DNA of 8,723 nt from Pseudomonadota bacterium (GCA_023390675.1 JAEWCK010000276.1:1-8723); one strand, 5' to 3'. Shown: positions 1 to 8,163, counted from the stretch's first letter. Notes: a model not told the origin generated them from the sequence alone. Translations and numbers: made by a program.

Positions 1-974
1 CCGAACGGTAGCGGGCGCGACTTTTGCGGCGGCTTGGGCGCGGCGGGCGGGGTGGAAGCGTTACCCAGCGCATCCTTCGCCAGCTCGCCGATCCCGCCCA
101 GCGTGCCGATCAGCTGCGTGGCCTCGACGGGGAACAGGATCGTCTTGGCGTTGGGCGAAGTCGCGAACTTGCTCACGGCCTCGACATATTTCTGCGCGAC
201 GAAATAGTTGATCGCCTGGCTCGAGCCCTTGGCGATCGCGTCCGACACGACTTCGGTCGCCTTGCCCTCGGCCTCGGCGGCGCGCTCGCGCGCTTCGGCG
301 TCGCGGAAGGCGGCCTCGCGCCGGCCCTCGGCCTCGAGGATCTTGGACTGCTTCTCGCCCTCGGCGCGCAGGATCGCGCTGGCGCGGCTGCCCTCGGCCT
401 CGAGGATGTTGGCGCGTTTCTCGCGCTCGGCCTTCATCTGGCGCGCCATCGCGTTGACGATGTCGGCGGGCGGGCGGATGTCCTTGATCTCGACGCGCGT
501 GATCTTGACGCCCCACGGCGTGGTTGCGTGATCGACGACATTCAGCAGCCGCGCGTTGATCTCGTCGCGCTTCGACAGCGTCTCGTCGAGGTCCATCGAT
601 CCCATCACGGTGCGCAGGTTGGTGGTGGCGAGCTGGAGCAGCGCGAGATAGAGATCCGAGACCTCGTACGCCGCCTTCGCCGCGTCGAGCACCTGAAAGA
701 AGACGACGCCGTCGACCGAGATCATCGCATTGTCGCGGGTGATGATCTCCTGCTGGGGCACGTCGACGACCTGCTCCATCATGTTCACCCGGCGGCCGAC
801 GCGATAGAAGAAGGCGGGGAAGAAATTGAAGCCCGGCGTCGCCACCGTGGTAAAGCGGCCGAAATATTCTATCGTATATTGATAGCCTTGCCGGACGATC
901 TTCACGCTGGAGAAGAGGTAGAGCACCACCACCGCGGCAACCGCCAGCAGGAAGATATTGAGCACGCCGTCCAT
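1..974 (-). CDS. SPFH/Band 7 (stomatin/QmcA-like) membrane protein, C-terminus cut by window edge
   Basis: A membrane-anchored scaffold protein of the SPFH family (stomatin/paraslipin/QmcA type), which oligomerises at the inner membrane and is linked to lipid microdomains and to modulation of membrane proteases. 324 residues are visible and no stop is reached. An N-terminal membrane segment (about residues 3-22, NIFLLAVAAVVVLYLF) is followed by the SPFH domain (about 25-190), with family motifs VRQGYQYTIEYFGRF, TPGFNFF, VDVPQQEIITRDN and the region ending WGVKITRVEIKDIRPP. Residues 180-245 form an Ala/Glu-rich coiled coil with recurring EAEG units, typical of the family. The visible tail is Pro/Lys-rich (about 308-324). 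The start ATG has a Shine-Dalgarno GAGGGGAG six bases upstream. In many bacteria an NfeD-type partner lies next to such genes; it could lie beyond the left edge, which I cannot see. The family is clear but the exact ortholog is not. Confidence 0.93.
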   Translation of the reverse strand, partial: MDGVLNIFLLAVAAVVVLYLFSSVKIVRQGYQYTIEYFGRFTTVATPGFNFFPAFFYRVGRRVNMMEQVVDVPQQEIITRDNAMISVDGVVFFQVLDAAKAAYEVSDLYLALLQLATTNLRTVMGSMDLDETLSKRDEINARLLNVVDHATTPWGVKITRVEIKDIRPPADIVNAMARQMKAEREKRANILEAEGSRASAILRAEGEKQSKILEAEGRREAAFRDAEARERAAEAEGKATEVVSDAIAKGSSQAINYFVAQKYVEAVSKFATSPNAKTILFPVEATQLIGTLGGIGELAKDALGNASTPPAAPKPPQKSRPLPF

Positions 975-980
975 CCCCGA

Positions 981-988
981 CTCCCCTC
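981..988 (-). promoter_or_regulatory. Ribosome binding site of the SPFH gene
   Basis: The minus strand reads GAGGGGAG here, six bases before the ATG at 974. It fixes the start of the SPFH protein directly ahead of its hydrophobic anchor. It lies in the 48-bp gap (975-1022) between this gene and the divergent lyase gene, which must also hold promoters for both; I see no clear -35/-10 pair there. Confidence 0.7.
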
Positions 989-1022
989 GCTATGTGCACC
1001 CTAGCTAGCATAGGATAGGCCC

Positions 1023-1832
1023 ATGACCACAGCCCGCTTGGCCCCGCGCACCGCGCTTTTCCTGCCCGCCTCCAACCCGCGCGCGATCGGGAAGGCGCGC
1101 GAGCTCGACGCCGATCTGGTGATCCTCGATCTGGAAGACGCAGTGAGGGCGGAGGACAAGGGCGCGGCGCGGATCGCCGCGGTCGCCGCAGTCGAGCAGG
1201 GCTTCGGTCCGCGGCTGTGCGCGATCCGGCTCAATGCGATCGATTCAGGCGAGCACCTCGCCGATGTCGAGGCAGTGGCGGGGTCGGTCGCGGACTTCGC
1301 GGTGCTGCCCAAGGCCGAGAGCGCCGCCGATGCCGCGCAGGTGGCCGAGGCGCTCGGCAAGCCGCTGCTCGCGATGATCGAGACCCCGCTCGGCGTGTTC
1401 GCCGCCGCCGAGATCGCCGCCGTGCCGGGCGTGAGCGGACTGATCGCGGGGACCAACGATCTCGCCGCGAGCCTGCGCCTGCCGCCGTCGAGCGGCCGCG
1501 CGGCGATGGCGGTGGCGCTCCAAACCATCGTCCTCGCCGCGCGCGCGAGCGAAGTCTGGGCATTGGACGGCGTGTTCAACCGGCTTGACGACCCCGAGGG
1601 GCTGGCCGCGGAATGCCGCGAGGGCAGGGCGCTCGGCTTCGACGGCAAGTCGCTGATCCATCCCGGCCAGGTCGCCATCGCGGCCGAGGCATTCGGCCCC
1701 ACGCCTGAGGAAATCGCGGACGCGCAAGCGCTGATCGAGGCGGCTACTGGCGGGGCGGAACGTTTCCGTGGCAGAATGATTGAAACGATGCACGTGGATC
1801 AGGCCAAGGCACTGATCGGGCGAAAGAAATAG
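1023..1832 (+). CDS. CoA ester lyase, HpcH/HpaI aldolase / CitE-like family
   Basis: 269 residues, a TIM-barrel lyase of the CitE/malyl-CoA lyase superfamily that cleaves or forms C-C bonds in acyl-CoA esters with Mg2+. Visible motifs in order are LFLPASNPR (12-20), DLEDAV (36-41), a conserved Arg at 69, PKAE (96-99), MIETPLGV (118-125), GTNDLA (143-148) and GFDGKSLIHPGQV (205-217). By family knowledge Arg69 contacts substrate, while Glu120 and Asp146 are the metal ligands. All are present, so the enzyme should be active. It is shorter than malyl-CoA lyases of about 320 residues and lacks a citrate lyase alpha/gamma context, so it is probably a stand-alone citramalyl-, malyl- or related CoA lyase; the substrate cannot be read from sequence. 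AGGA lies seven bases before the ATG. The next gene starts 10 bp downstream and is probably co-transcribed. Confidence 0.92.
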   Translation: MTTARLAPRTALFLPASNPRAIGKARELDADLVILDLEDAVRAEDKGAARIAAVAAVEQGFGPRLCAIRLNAIDSGEHLADVEAVAGSVADFAVLPKAESAADAAQVAEALGKPLLAMIETPLGVFAAAEIAAVPGVSGLIAGTNDLAASLRLPPSSGRAAMAVALQTIVLAARASEVWALDGVFNRLDDPEGLAAECREGRALGFDGKSLIHPGQVAIAAEAFGPTPEEIADAQALIEAATGGAERFRGRMIETMHVDQAKALIGRKK

Positions 1833-1837
1833 GGAGG
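1831..1837 (+). promoter_or_regulatory. Ribosome binding site of the small helical gene, overlapping the lyase stop
   Basis: AGGGAGG begins inside the TAG stop of the lyase gene and lies five bases before the ATG at 1843. This tight arrangement supports co-transcription and possibly translational coupling of the two genes. Confidence 0.7.
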
Positions 1838-1842
1838 CAGCC

Positions 1843-2244
1843 ATGCTGGCGAGGCTTCGCGAGGCGCACAGGAAGCTGCTCGAAGGCATCCAGGAGCTCG
1901 AGGAGGCAACGAAGGAATCGGCGCCCGACCCGAGCAAGCTCGCCACGATCCGCTGGCGGCTGAGCCGCGCGAGCGGCCAGCGGCGCCGGCTGGTGGACGA
2001 AGCCTGCGCACAGCTGCTCGAAAACGCCTCGCCCGGGGCAGCGCAGCAGATGTCCACGCTGCGCGAGAACAGTGGCGAGATGCTCGCAGCCACGTCGAAG
2101 CATGTCGGCCATTGGACAATCGAACAGGTCGTGGCCGACTGGGAGGGCTATCGCACCGCCTCCGCCGCGATGCGCACCGCAATGCGCGCGCGGATCGCAG
2201 CCGAACAGGCGATCCTCTATCCGCTGCTCGGCGGGGCCGCCTAG
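1843..2244 (+). CDS. Small helical protein resembling a hemerythrin (HHE) domain with its histidines lost
   Basis: 133 residues, no signal peptide, predicted nearly all alpha-helical and charged. I propose a degenerate HHE four-helix bundle. The C-terminal helix reads ARIAAEQAILYPLL, matching the family pattern HxxxEExxLYPLL except that His is Arg117. The second helix has R48-x3-D52-E53 in the place of the other HxxxEE. His9 in helix 1 and His87/His90 in helix 3 remain. If correct, the fold is kept but the di-iron site is largely dismantled, so oxygen or iron binding is doubtful and a structural or regulatory role is more likely. It is separated from the CoA ester lyase by 10 bp and converges on the next gene with a 7-bp gap. 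Codon use is like its neighbours and the frame is intact, so it looks maintained. The coding call is firm; the family assignment is an inference. Confidence 0.8.
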   Translation: MLARLREAHRKLLEGIQELEEATKESAPDPSKLATIRWRLSRASGQRRRLVDEACAQLLENASPGAAQQMSTLRENSGEMLAATSKHVGHWTIEQVVADWEGYRTASAAMRTAMRARIAAEQAILYPLLGGAA

Positions 2245-2251
2245 AGCGGCG

Positions 2252-2953
2252 TCACCCGAAGATGTAATTGCACCTGGCGGGCCATGGCGATTGCCCGTCT
2301 GGCCCCGGGCTCGAAAAGACGTCGCCGAGCGCGATGCCTTCGAGGCGCAGCTTGCCGTGAGGATCGAACCGGGCGGTGCCCTCAATCTTCGGCCCGGCGA
2401 CGATCCGGTTGCCGCCCGTGACTTCGAGCACAAGCGCGCCGCTGGCCGGATCGAAGCGGTACCGGCCCCAATAATCGTGATAGGTCTCGAACGGCTGGAA
2501 CGTCACCGAGAACGCGCCGCCCTCCTCGAACTCCATCTCGCCGATCATCGGCCCCTGGCAGCCTTCGAGGCCGGTCTGGCCGTAGATGCCGGTGAGCACC
2601 ACTGCGTCCTTCGCGACGATGCGAAGCTGCTCCGAGACGCGCTGGCCGTTCGCGAGATAGGAGATCGTCACCACGGTCCCCGGCGCGGCGTCTGCAGCAA
2701 TCGTTACGCTCTTGCGGTCGCTCGCGAGCGTGACTGCCTTCGGATCGGAAACCTGCCAGTCGCTCAGGCATTTTGCCGGATCTTCGCTCGTCCCGAAGTT
2801 GACGTAGCGCGTCGGGCTGATCGCCAGCGTCGCGCCTTGCCGGGCAGGCCGCTTCTGCACGGAGAGATAGCGGGCGTTGGCGAGGCAATCGGCATCGGGC
2901 GGGGCGTTCTGTCCGGCGCCGAGCAGCAGCGCGATTGCAGCAGTGATCGGCAT
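2252..2953 (-). CDS. Exported beta-rich protein of unknown function
   Basis: 233 residues; I do not recognise the family. The first residues (MPITAAIALLLGAGQ) form a short hydrophobic stretch that could be a weak signal peptide cleaved near residue 14-16, so export to the periplasm is likely but not certain. Four cysteines (23, 62, 132, 228) could form two disulfides, which fits an exported protein. Residues about 41-113 look like an Ig/BIG-type beta sandwich (LAISPTRYVNFG, then WQVSDPKAVTLASDRKSVTI and TVVTISYLANGQ). Residues about 119-210 form a second beta-rich part with FETYHDYWGRYRFDPASGAL and GTARFDPHGKLRLEGIALG, suggestive of a small barrel or lipocalin-like fold. The start is supported by GGGGGAGG seven bases upstream. 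It is transcribed divergently from guaB across 82 bp and shows no functional link to it. Confidence 0.82.
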   Translation of the reverse strand: MPITAAIALLLGAGQNAPPDADCLANARYLSVQKRPARQGATLAISPTRYVNFGTSEDPAKCLSDWQVSDPKAVTLASDRKSVTIAADAAPGTVVTISYLANGQRVSEQLRIVAKDAVVLTGIYGQTGLEGCQGPMIGEMEFEEGGAFSVTFQPFETYHDYWGRYRFDPASGALVLEVTGGNRIVAGPKIEGTARFDPHGKLRLEGIALGDVFSSPGPDGQSPWPARCNYIFG

Positions 2954-2960
2954 GGCAGGT

Positions 2961-2968
2961 CCTCCCCC
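2961..2968 (-). promoter_or_regulatory. Ribosome binding site of the exported protein gene
   Basis: The minus strand reads GGGGGAGG, seven bases before the ATG at 2953, a strong match that fixes this start. The surrounding 82-bp gap (2954-3035) must hold promoters for this gene and for guaB in opposite directions; no clear -35/-10 pair stands out. Confidence 0.65.
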
Positions 2969-2984
2969 TAGCGCTCCAGCCTAG

Positions 2985-4493
<1,509 letters not shown>

Positions 4494-4495
4494 GG

Positions 4496-4513
4496 GCGGC
4501 CGGAATCGGCCGC
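4496..4513 (+). terminator. GC hairpin after guaB, probable terminator
   Basis: GCGGCCG (4496-4502) and CGGCCGC (4507-4513) pair perfectly around a GAAT loop, starting three bases after the guaB stop. Two further G-U pairs (4494-4495 with 4514-4515) are possible. Only two T follow, so it is a weak intrinsic terminator at best, but its position fits transcript ending or 3' protection. Confidence 0.5.
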
Positions 4514-4590
4514 TTCCGCATGCCGAGCTTCACCGTGTCCGGGGCGATAACCCTGCCGGTTAAGCGCTGCGCCACGCCTCGCGACGAATA

Positions 4591-4599
4591 AGGGCGAGG
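4591..4599 (+). promoter_or_regulatory. Ribosome binding site in front of the broken exported gene
   Basis: AGGGCGAGG lies directly before the ATG at 4600, with its AGGG part five bases from the start. Together with the signal peptide encoded right after, it marks 4600 as the original start of the disrupted gene. The 106-bp gap after guaB (4494-4599) otherwise holds only the GC hairpin; no convincing promoter is visible. Confidence 0.55.
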
Positions 4600-4942
4600 A
4601 TGCTGTCGCTTCTCATCCTGTTGTCCGCGGCGCAGGCGGAGGCTTCGTTCGACAAGCCGGGCTGAGCGCGCTTCGCCAATCCCGGCGCGACCGATCATGT
4701 CGCCGTGATGCGCGTAAAGCGCGGTTGGGGTCCTCCGGGAGAAGACCGCGTGACGATCACGCGAGCGGGACGGTGGCTGCGCGAGGACATTATCGAGATG
4801 GGAAAGCGCTCGACATCGATCTCGGATCTGCGCTCCGCGATATCACTACACGCGCGAGGGCGAACGATATGCCAGCCTCGTCATTTCGGGCCGCCGCCAC
4901 GCGGTGCGGTTCGCTGTCGAGAGGACCCGGCAGACCGATCAC

Positions 4943-5140
4943 CTGCTCGGCGAGGCCTGCACGGTGTGGCTGTTCAAGGCGGACAGCTACACCGAGAAGA
5001 ATTGCCTTACCGCGGATGGAATCCTTCTGTGGCAAAGCATCGTCGGCAAGCACGGGGAGCTTTCGTCGGCGCGCGCGATCTCGATTGCCAGGCGTCCGGT
5101 TCGGCCAAAGGAAGCCCAGCCGCCTGCGGACCTGATGCGG
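4943..5140 (+). repeat. First copy of a protein-level repeat in the broken exported gene
   Basis: Read in the frame of 4904, this encodes LLGEACTVW, then NCLTADGILLWQS, then ARAISIARRPVRP and a PPADLM end. It matches the copy at 5453-5650 at the shared positions LGE-x-CT, C-x-T-x-DG, A-x-SIAR-x2-VRP and PP. The two cysteines (4958-4960 and 5003-5005) are conserved in both copies and could form a disulfide in the periplasm. Confidence 0.7.
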
Positions 5141-5452
5141 CTGAACTCGTGGCGAATGGCGATGCCGAGCGGCTCGTCCATGCCCAATGACGAGGTGGTG
5201 TTGCGGGCGGCTCCTGAACCTGGCGGTCGCGAGGAAAGCCTCGACATTCGCCGGCTGGGCTCGATTGTCGTGACCGATCACAGGAGCGCACGTGGCCGGA
5301 CCCGCACGTTTTCCGGACAAGGAATGAGCCTGACGCTCGACGAGCAGCCCGATGGCGCGCTGGATCAGCTGGCCATAGCGCGCACTCCGCGAGGAGCCGG
5401 TACAACCGGGCCGTTCGGCAAGCCGGTTCATCCTGCACCGGGAAAGAAGACG

Positions 5453-5650
5453 ATCCTCGGCGAGAGCTGCACCATGTTCGATTTGGCGCCGGGTGTATCG
5501 GATTTCGCCCGGACCGAATGCCGCACCCGGGACGGCCTGGTGCTCGAGCAGAGCACCTGGACTCGCGGCGGGGGTGCGACATTGACGGCGGTCAGCATCG
5601 CGAGGGGCAGGGTTCGTCCCGCAGATGTGGTTCCTCCCCGGAACATTCTC
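5453..5650 (+). repeat. Second copy of the protein-level repeat in the broken exported gene
   Basis: This encodes ILGESCTMFD, then ECRTRDGLVLEQS, then TAVSIARGRVRP and a PPRNIL end, aligned to the copy at 4943-5140. The copies are about 170 residues apart, so the unit is a whole domain and not a short tandem repeat. The DNA copies have diverged well beyond simple visual identity, so the duplication is old. Confidence 0.7.
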
Positions 5651-5684
5651 GAGCAGCGCTGACCTGCCCGGCGCCCGGCCTTGG

Positions 5685-6854
5685 CTAGGCCTCGTAGCCG
5701 ATCCGCACCCTGGCGGCAGCGTCCGCAGCGATCCGCCGTGCGTCGTCGGTGCTGTCGGCCCGCGCCAGCGCCACGCCCATCCGCCGATAGGGGCGGGAGG
5801 TCGGCTTGGCGAAGATGCGGAGGTCCACTTCGCCGCCGGGCGTCGCGAGTGCCTCGGCAAGCCCGGAATAGCTGAGCACGTCCGAATTGCGGTCGGCCAG
5901 GATCACCGCCGATGCGGAAGCGCCGCGCAGCGCGATCGAAGGGATCGGCAGCCCCATCACCGCTCGCGCATGCAGGTCGAACTCGCTGAGGTTCTGCGAG
6001 ATCAACGTCACCATGCCGGTGTCGTGCGGGCGGGGCGAGAGCTCGGAGAAGATCACCTCCTCGCCCTTCACGAAGAACTCGACGCCGAAGATGCCGTAGC
6101 CGCCGAGATCGTCGACCACCTTGCGCGCCATGTCCTGCGCGTCGGCGATCGCGCGCGCGGACATCGCGGCGGGCTGCCAGCTCTCCATATAGTCGCCGCG
6201 CTCCTGCCGGTGCCCGATCGGCGGGCAGAACAGCACGCCCTCGCGCGTGCGGATCGTCAGCAGCGTGATCTCGTAGTCGAAGTCGACAAATTCCTCGACG
6301 ATCACGCGCGCGCGGTCGCCGCGCATGTTGGCGACGGCATAGTTCCATGCGGCTTCGAGCTGGCCGGGCTCGCGCACCGTGCTTTGCCCTTTGCCCGATG
6401 AGGACATCACCGGCTTGATGACGCAGGGCAGGCCGGTGTGCTCCGCGCCCGCGAGAACTTCCGCGAGGCTTTCGGCGTAGCGATAGCGCGAGGTGCGTAG
6501 GCCGAGCTCGAGCGCGGCGACGTCGCGGATGCCGTCGCGGTTCATCGTCAGCATCGCCGCGCGCGCCGAGGGGACGATATTGAAGCCCTCGGCCTCGAGC
6601 TCGGCGAGCACTTCGGTGCGGATCGCCTCGACTTCGGGGACGACATAATCGGGCCGGTGCTTCTCGACCGCGGCGCGCAGCCGATCGCCGTCGAGCATCG
6701 GGAAGACCTCGCACGCATCGGCCAGCTGCATCGCGGGCGCGCCGGCATAGCTGTCGCACGCGATCACTTGCGCGCCGAGCCGCTTGGCCGAGATCGTGAA
6801 CTCGCGGCCCAGCTCGCCCGAGCCGAGGAGCAGGATCTTCGCCGTGAACGCCAT
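5685..6854 (-). CDS. purT: Formate-dependent phosphoribosylglycinamide formyltransferase (GAR transformylase 2)
   Basis: 389 residues, against 392 in E. coli PurT. It is a cytoplasmic ATP-grasp enzyme that uses formate and ATP to formylate GAR to FGAR in purine synthesis, bypassing the folate-dependent PurN. Motifs in order are LLLGSGELGREF (8-19), VPEVEAI (72-78), the ATP-binding KPVMSSSGKGQS (147-158), VEEFVDFDYEIT (186-197), GVEFF and SELSPRPHDTG with Mg2+ ligands Glu259 and Glu271 plus Asp278, and the C-terminal AKPTSRPYRRMGVALA holding Lys350 and Arg357-Arg358. All match the E. coli active site at a steady offset. The frame is open 25 codons further upstream to 6929, but the ATG at 6854 has AAGG seven bases before it and gives the family N-terminus MAFTAKILLLGSGELG. 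It converges on the broken exported gene with 22 bp between and diverges from the methyltransferase. Confidence 0.97.
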   Translation of the reverse strand: MAFTAKILLLGSGELGREFTISAKRLGAQVIACDSYAGAPAMQLADACEVFPMLDGDRLRAAVEKHRPDYVVPEVEAIRTEVLAELEAEGFNIVPSARAAMLTMNRDGIRDVAALELGLRTSRYRYAESLAEVLAGAEHTGLPCVIKPVMSSSGKGQSTVREPGQLEAAWNYAVANMRGDRARVIVEEFVDFDYEITLLTIRTREGVLFCPPIGHRQERGDYMESWQPAAMSARAIADAQDMARKVVDDLGGYGIFGVEFFVKGEEVIFSELSPRPHDTGMVTLISQNLSEFDLHARAVMGLPIPSIALRGASASAVILADRNSDVLSYSGLAEALATPGGEVDLRIFAKPTSRPYRRMGVALARADSTDDARRIAADAAARVRIGYEA

Positions 6855-6861
6855 GTGCCAG

Positions 6862-6865
6862 CCTT
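6862..6865 (-). promoter_or_regulatory. Ribosome binding site that decides the purT start
   Basis: The minus strand reads AAGG seven bases before the ATG at 6854. The upstream in-frame start at 6929 would add 25 basic residues not seen in this family and would leave less room for a promoter, so 6854 is preferred. Confidence 0.6.
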
Positions 6866-6959
6866 GCCGCGTGTTGGAGATGGCGCTCAGTGGCGGGATC
6901 GGGCGGCGATGTCGAGATTTCGCTGTCAAAGCCCCGTTCGTTCTGCTTCTGGTCGCGGC

Positions 6960-8147
6960 ATGACCCCCGCCGCCCGCATCCAGGCCGCGATCGAGCTGCT
7001 CGATCGAATCGCCATCGCGGCGCGCGATCAGGGCGCGGCGGCGGACACGCTGATCGCACGCTGGTTCGCCGAGCGGCGCTATGCGGGGTCGAAGGACCGG
7101 CGCGCGATCCGCGAATTGGTCTATGACGCGATCCGGCTGCTTGGCGAGCGGCCGGCGAGCGGGCGCGCGGCGATGCTGGCGCTGGTGCGTGTGCGGCCCG
7201 ATCTCGCTGCTTTCTTCGACGGCTCGCCCTATGGTCCTGCGCCGCTCGACCCGGACGAGCCGGTGGCGGAGGCGGGGCTCGCGCCCGGCTGGCTGCGCGA
7301 GCTACTGGAGGCTTCGGCGCTCGACGGCGACGAGCAGGCGGCCCTGCTCGAACGGGCGCCGCTCGATGTGCGGGTCAACACGCTCAAGGCCGATCCGGCG
7401 GTGGTCTCGGCCGAGATTCCGGGTGCGGTGCCGCTGTCCTTCGCGCCCAACGGGTTGCGCCTGCCGGGCGACACGGCGGTCGAGCAGCTCCCGGCGTTCC
7501 GCGAAGGCCGGCTCGAAGTGCAGGATGCCGGGAGCCAGCTCGTCAGCCTCGCCGCGGGAGTCGAGCGCGGGCAGCACGTCATCGATCTGTGCGCGGGCGG
7601 CGGCGGCAAGACGCTCGCGCTTGCTGCGGCGATGGGCAATCACGGCACGATCCTCGCCTGCGATATCGACCGCGGCCGCCTCTCGCGCCTGCCCCCGCGC
7701 GCCGAGCGGGCAGGGGTGAGCATCGCCGCGACACGGCTGCTCGATCCGGGGCGCGAGGCGGCGGCGCTGGCGGACCAGATGGGGCGGGCGGACGCGGTGC
7801 TGATCGATGCGCCCTGCTCGGGCACCGGCACGTGGCGGCGCAATCCCGAGGCGCGCTGGCGGCTGACGCCCGATCGGCTCGCGCGGCTCGTCGCCACCCA
7901 GCGCGGGCTGCTCGATCTCGCCGCCGATCTCGTCCGGCCGGGCGGCACGATCACTTATGTCGTCTGCTCGTTGCTCGACGAAGAGGGCGCGCGGCAGGCG
8001 CAGGATTTCCTCGACCGGCATCCCGGCTGGACCGCCGCGCCGTTGTCGCTCGGCGCGGGCAATCCGCGCGGTCCGGGCATTCGGCTCACCCCGTGCGCCG
8101 ACTCGACCGACGGCTTTTTTGTCGCGAAGATGATTCGGCCATGGTAG
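6960..8147 (+). CDS. RsmB/NOP-family RNA (cytosine-C5) methyltransferase
   Basis: 395 residues. It transfers a methyl group from S-adenosylmethionine to C5 of a cytosine in RNA, probably 16S rRNA as for RsmB (Sun/Fmu). The N-terminal part (about 1-65, with RRYAGSKDRRAIRELVY at 39-55) is a NusB-like helical domain. A linker carries VRVNTLKA (138-144) and EVQDAGSQL (186-194). The Rossmann fold has the SAM motif DLCAGGGGKT (209-218), the acidic ACDID (233-237), motif IV DAPCSGTGTWRRNPE (283-297) and motif VI YVVCSLLDEEG (333-343). Cys286 and Cys336 are the two cysteines used for product release and catalysis in this family, so it should be active. It is slightly shorter than E. coli RsmB (429). 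There is no strong Shine-Dalgarno; an ATG at 6909 would add 17 residues, but 6960 gives the usual MTPAARIQAAIELL start. Which family member this is cannot be settled here. Confidence 0.93.
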   Translation: MTPAARIQAAIELLDRIAIAARDQGAAADTLIARWFAERRYAGSKDRRAIRELVYDAIRLLGERPASGRAAMLALVRVRPDLAAFFDGSPYGPAPLDPDEPVAEAGLAPGWLRELLEASALDGDEQAALLERAPLDVRVNTLKADPAVVSAEIPGAVPLSFAPNGLRLPGDTAVEQLPAFREGRLEVQDAGSQLVSLAAGVERGQHVIDLCAGGGGKTLALAAAMGNHGTILACDIDRGRLSRLPPRAERAGVSIAATRLLDPGREAAALADQMGRADAVLIDAPCSGTGTWRRNPEARWRLTPDRLARLVATQRGLLDLAADLVRPGGTITYVVCSLLDEEGARQAQDFLDRHPGWTAAPLSLGAGNPRGPGIRLTPCADSTDGFFVAKMIRPW

Positions 8148-8163
8148 CCCGAGCGCGATTTTC

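Larger units (their letters stand above)
4600..5662 (+). pseudogene. Broken gene for an exported protein with two related cysteine-pair domains
   Basis: An ATG with a Shine-Dalgarno opens a clean signal peptide, MLSLLILLSAAQAEASF, but the frame meets TGA at 4663-4665 after only 21 residues. The same frame then continues as plausible protein (ARFANPGATDHVAVMRVKRG and on) to about 4838. From about 4841 the sensible reading moves to the next frame (YTREGERYASLVISG) and stays open to the TGA at 5660-5662. The total of 1063 bases is not a multiple of three, so there is a net +1 or -2 shift, possibly two single-base deletions around 4837-4848. The decoded product would be about 350 residues and internally duplicated: both halves begin with a D-[HE]-V-[AV] strand and end with LGE-[AS]-CT, a second Cys, and SIAR-x2-VRP. 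Third codon positions look less GC-biased than in the neighbours. A gene finder would probably report 4904-5662 as an intact 252-residue hypothetical, but that piece lacks both signal peptide and half of domain one. Sequencing error is the main alternative to decay. Confidence 0.75.

Noticed and set aside
24..1011. Long open frames on both strands over the SPFH gene (24-1004 plus, 61-1011 minus).
   Set aside because: The true SPFH frame on the minus strand starts at 974 and is clearly recognisable. These others are low-complexity Arg/Ala/Asp-rich shadows.
1001..1016. CCTAGCTAGCATAGG-type short palindrome and a TAGGAT -10-like box before the lyase gene.
   Set aside because: The arms are only four bases, no -35 fits at 16-18 bp, and the AGGA is better explained as the ribosome site.
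4529..4551. TTCACC and GATAAC as a promoter for the broken gene.
   Set aside because: The spacer is only 11 bp, far from the usual 16-18.
4904..5662. Treating 4904-5662 as a complete 252-residue gene.
   Set aside because: The first codons continue upstream sequence (YTREGERYASLVISG) in the same frame, no ribosome site precedes 4904, and the N-terminal half of domain one and the signal peptide lie upstream across the lesions.
5666..5691. A tandem GCCCGGC pair and a 5-bp hairpin (GGCCT/AGGCC) between the broken gene and purT.
   Set aside because: The stem is short, overlaps the purT stop codon and has no T tract on either strand; too weak to call a bidirectional terminator.
5428..7059. A 543-codon minus-strand frame over purT and the methyltransferase start.
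   Set aside because: It is Arg-rich and crosses purT in a shifted frame. PurT has full-length motif support and its own ribosome site.
8141..8147. ATGGTAG overlap of a start codon with the methyltransferase stop as a coupled start of the TPR gene.
   Set aside because: It would add MVARARFSEML before the signal peptide. The ATG at 8174 has GGAG at proper spacing and a standard signal peptide start.
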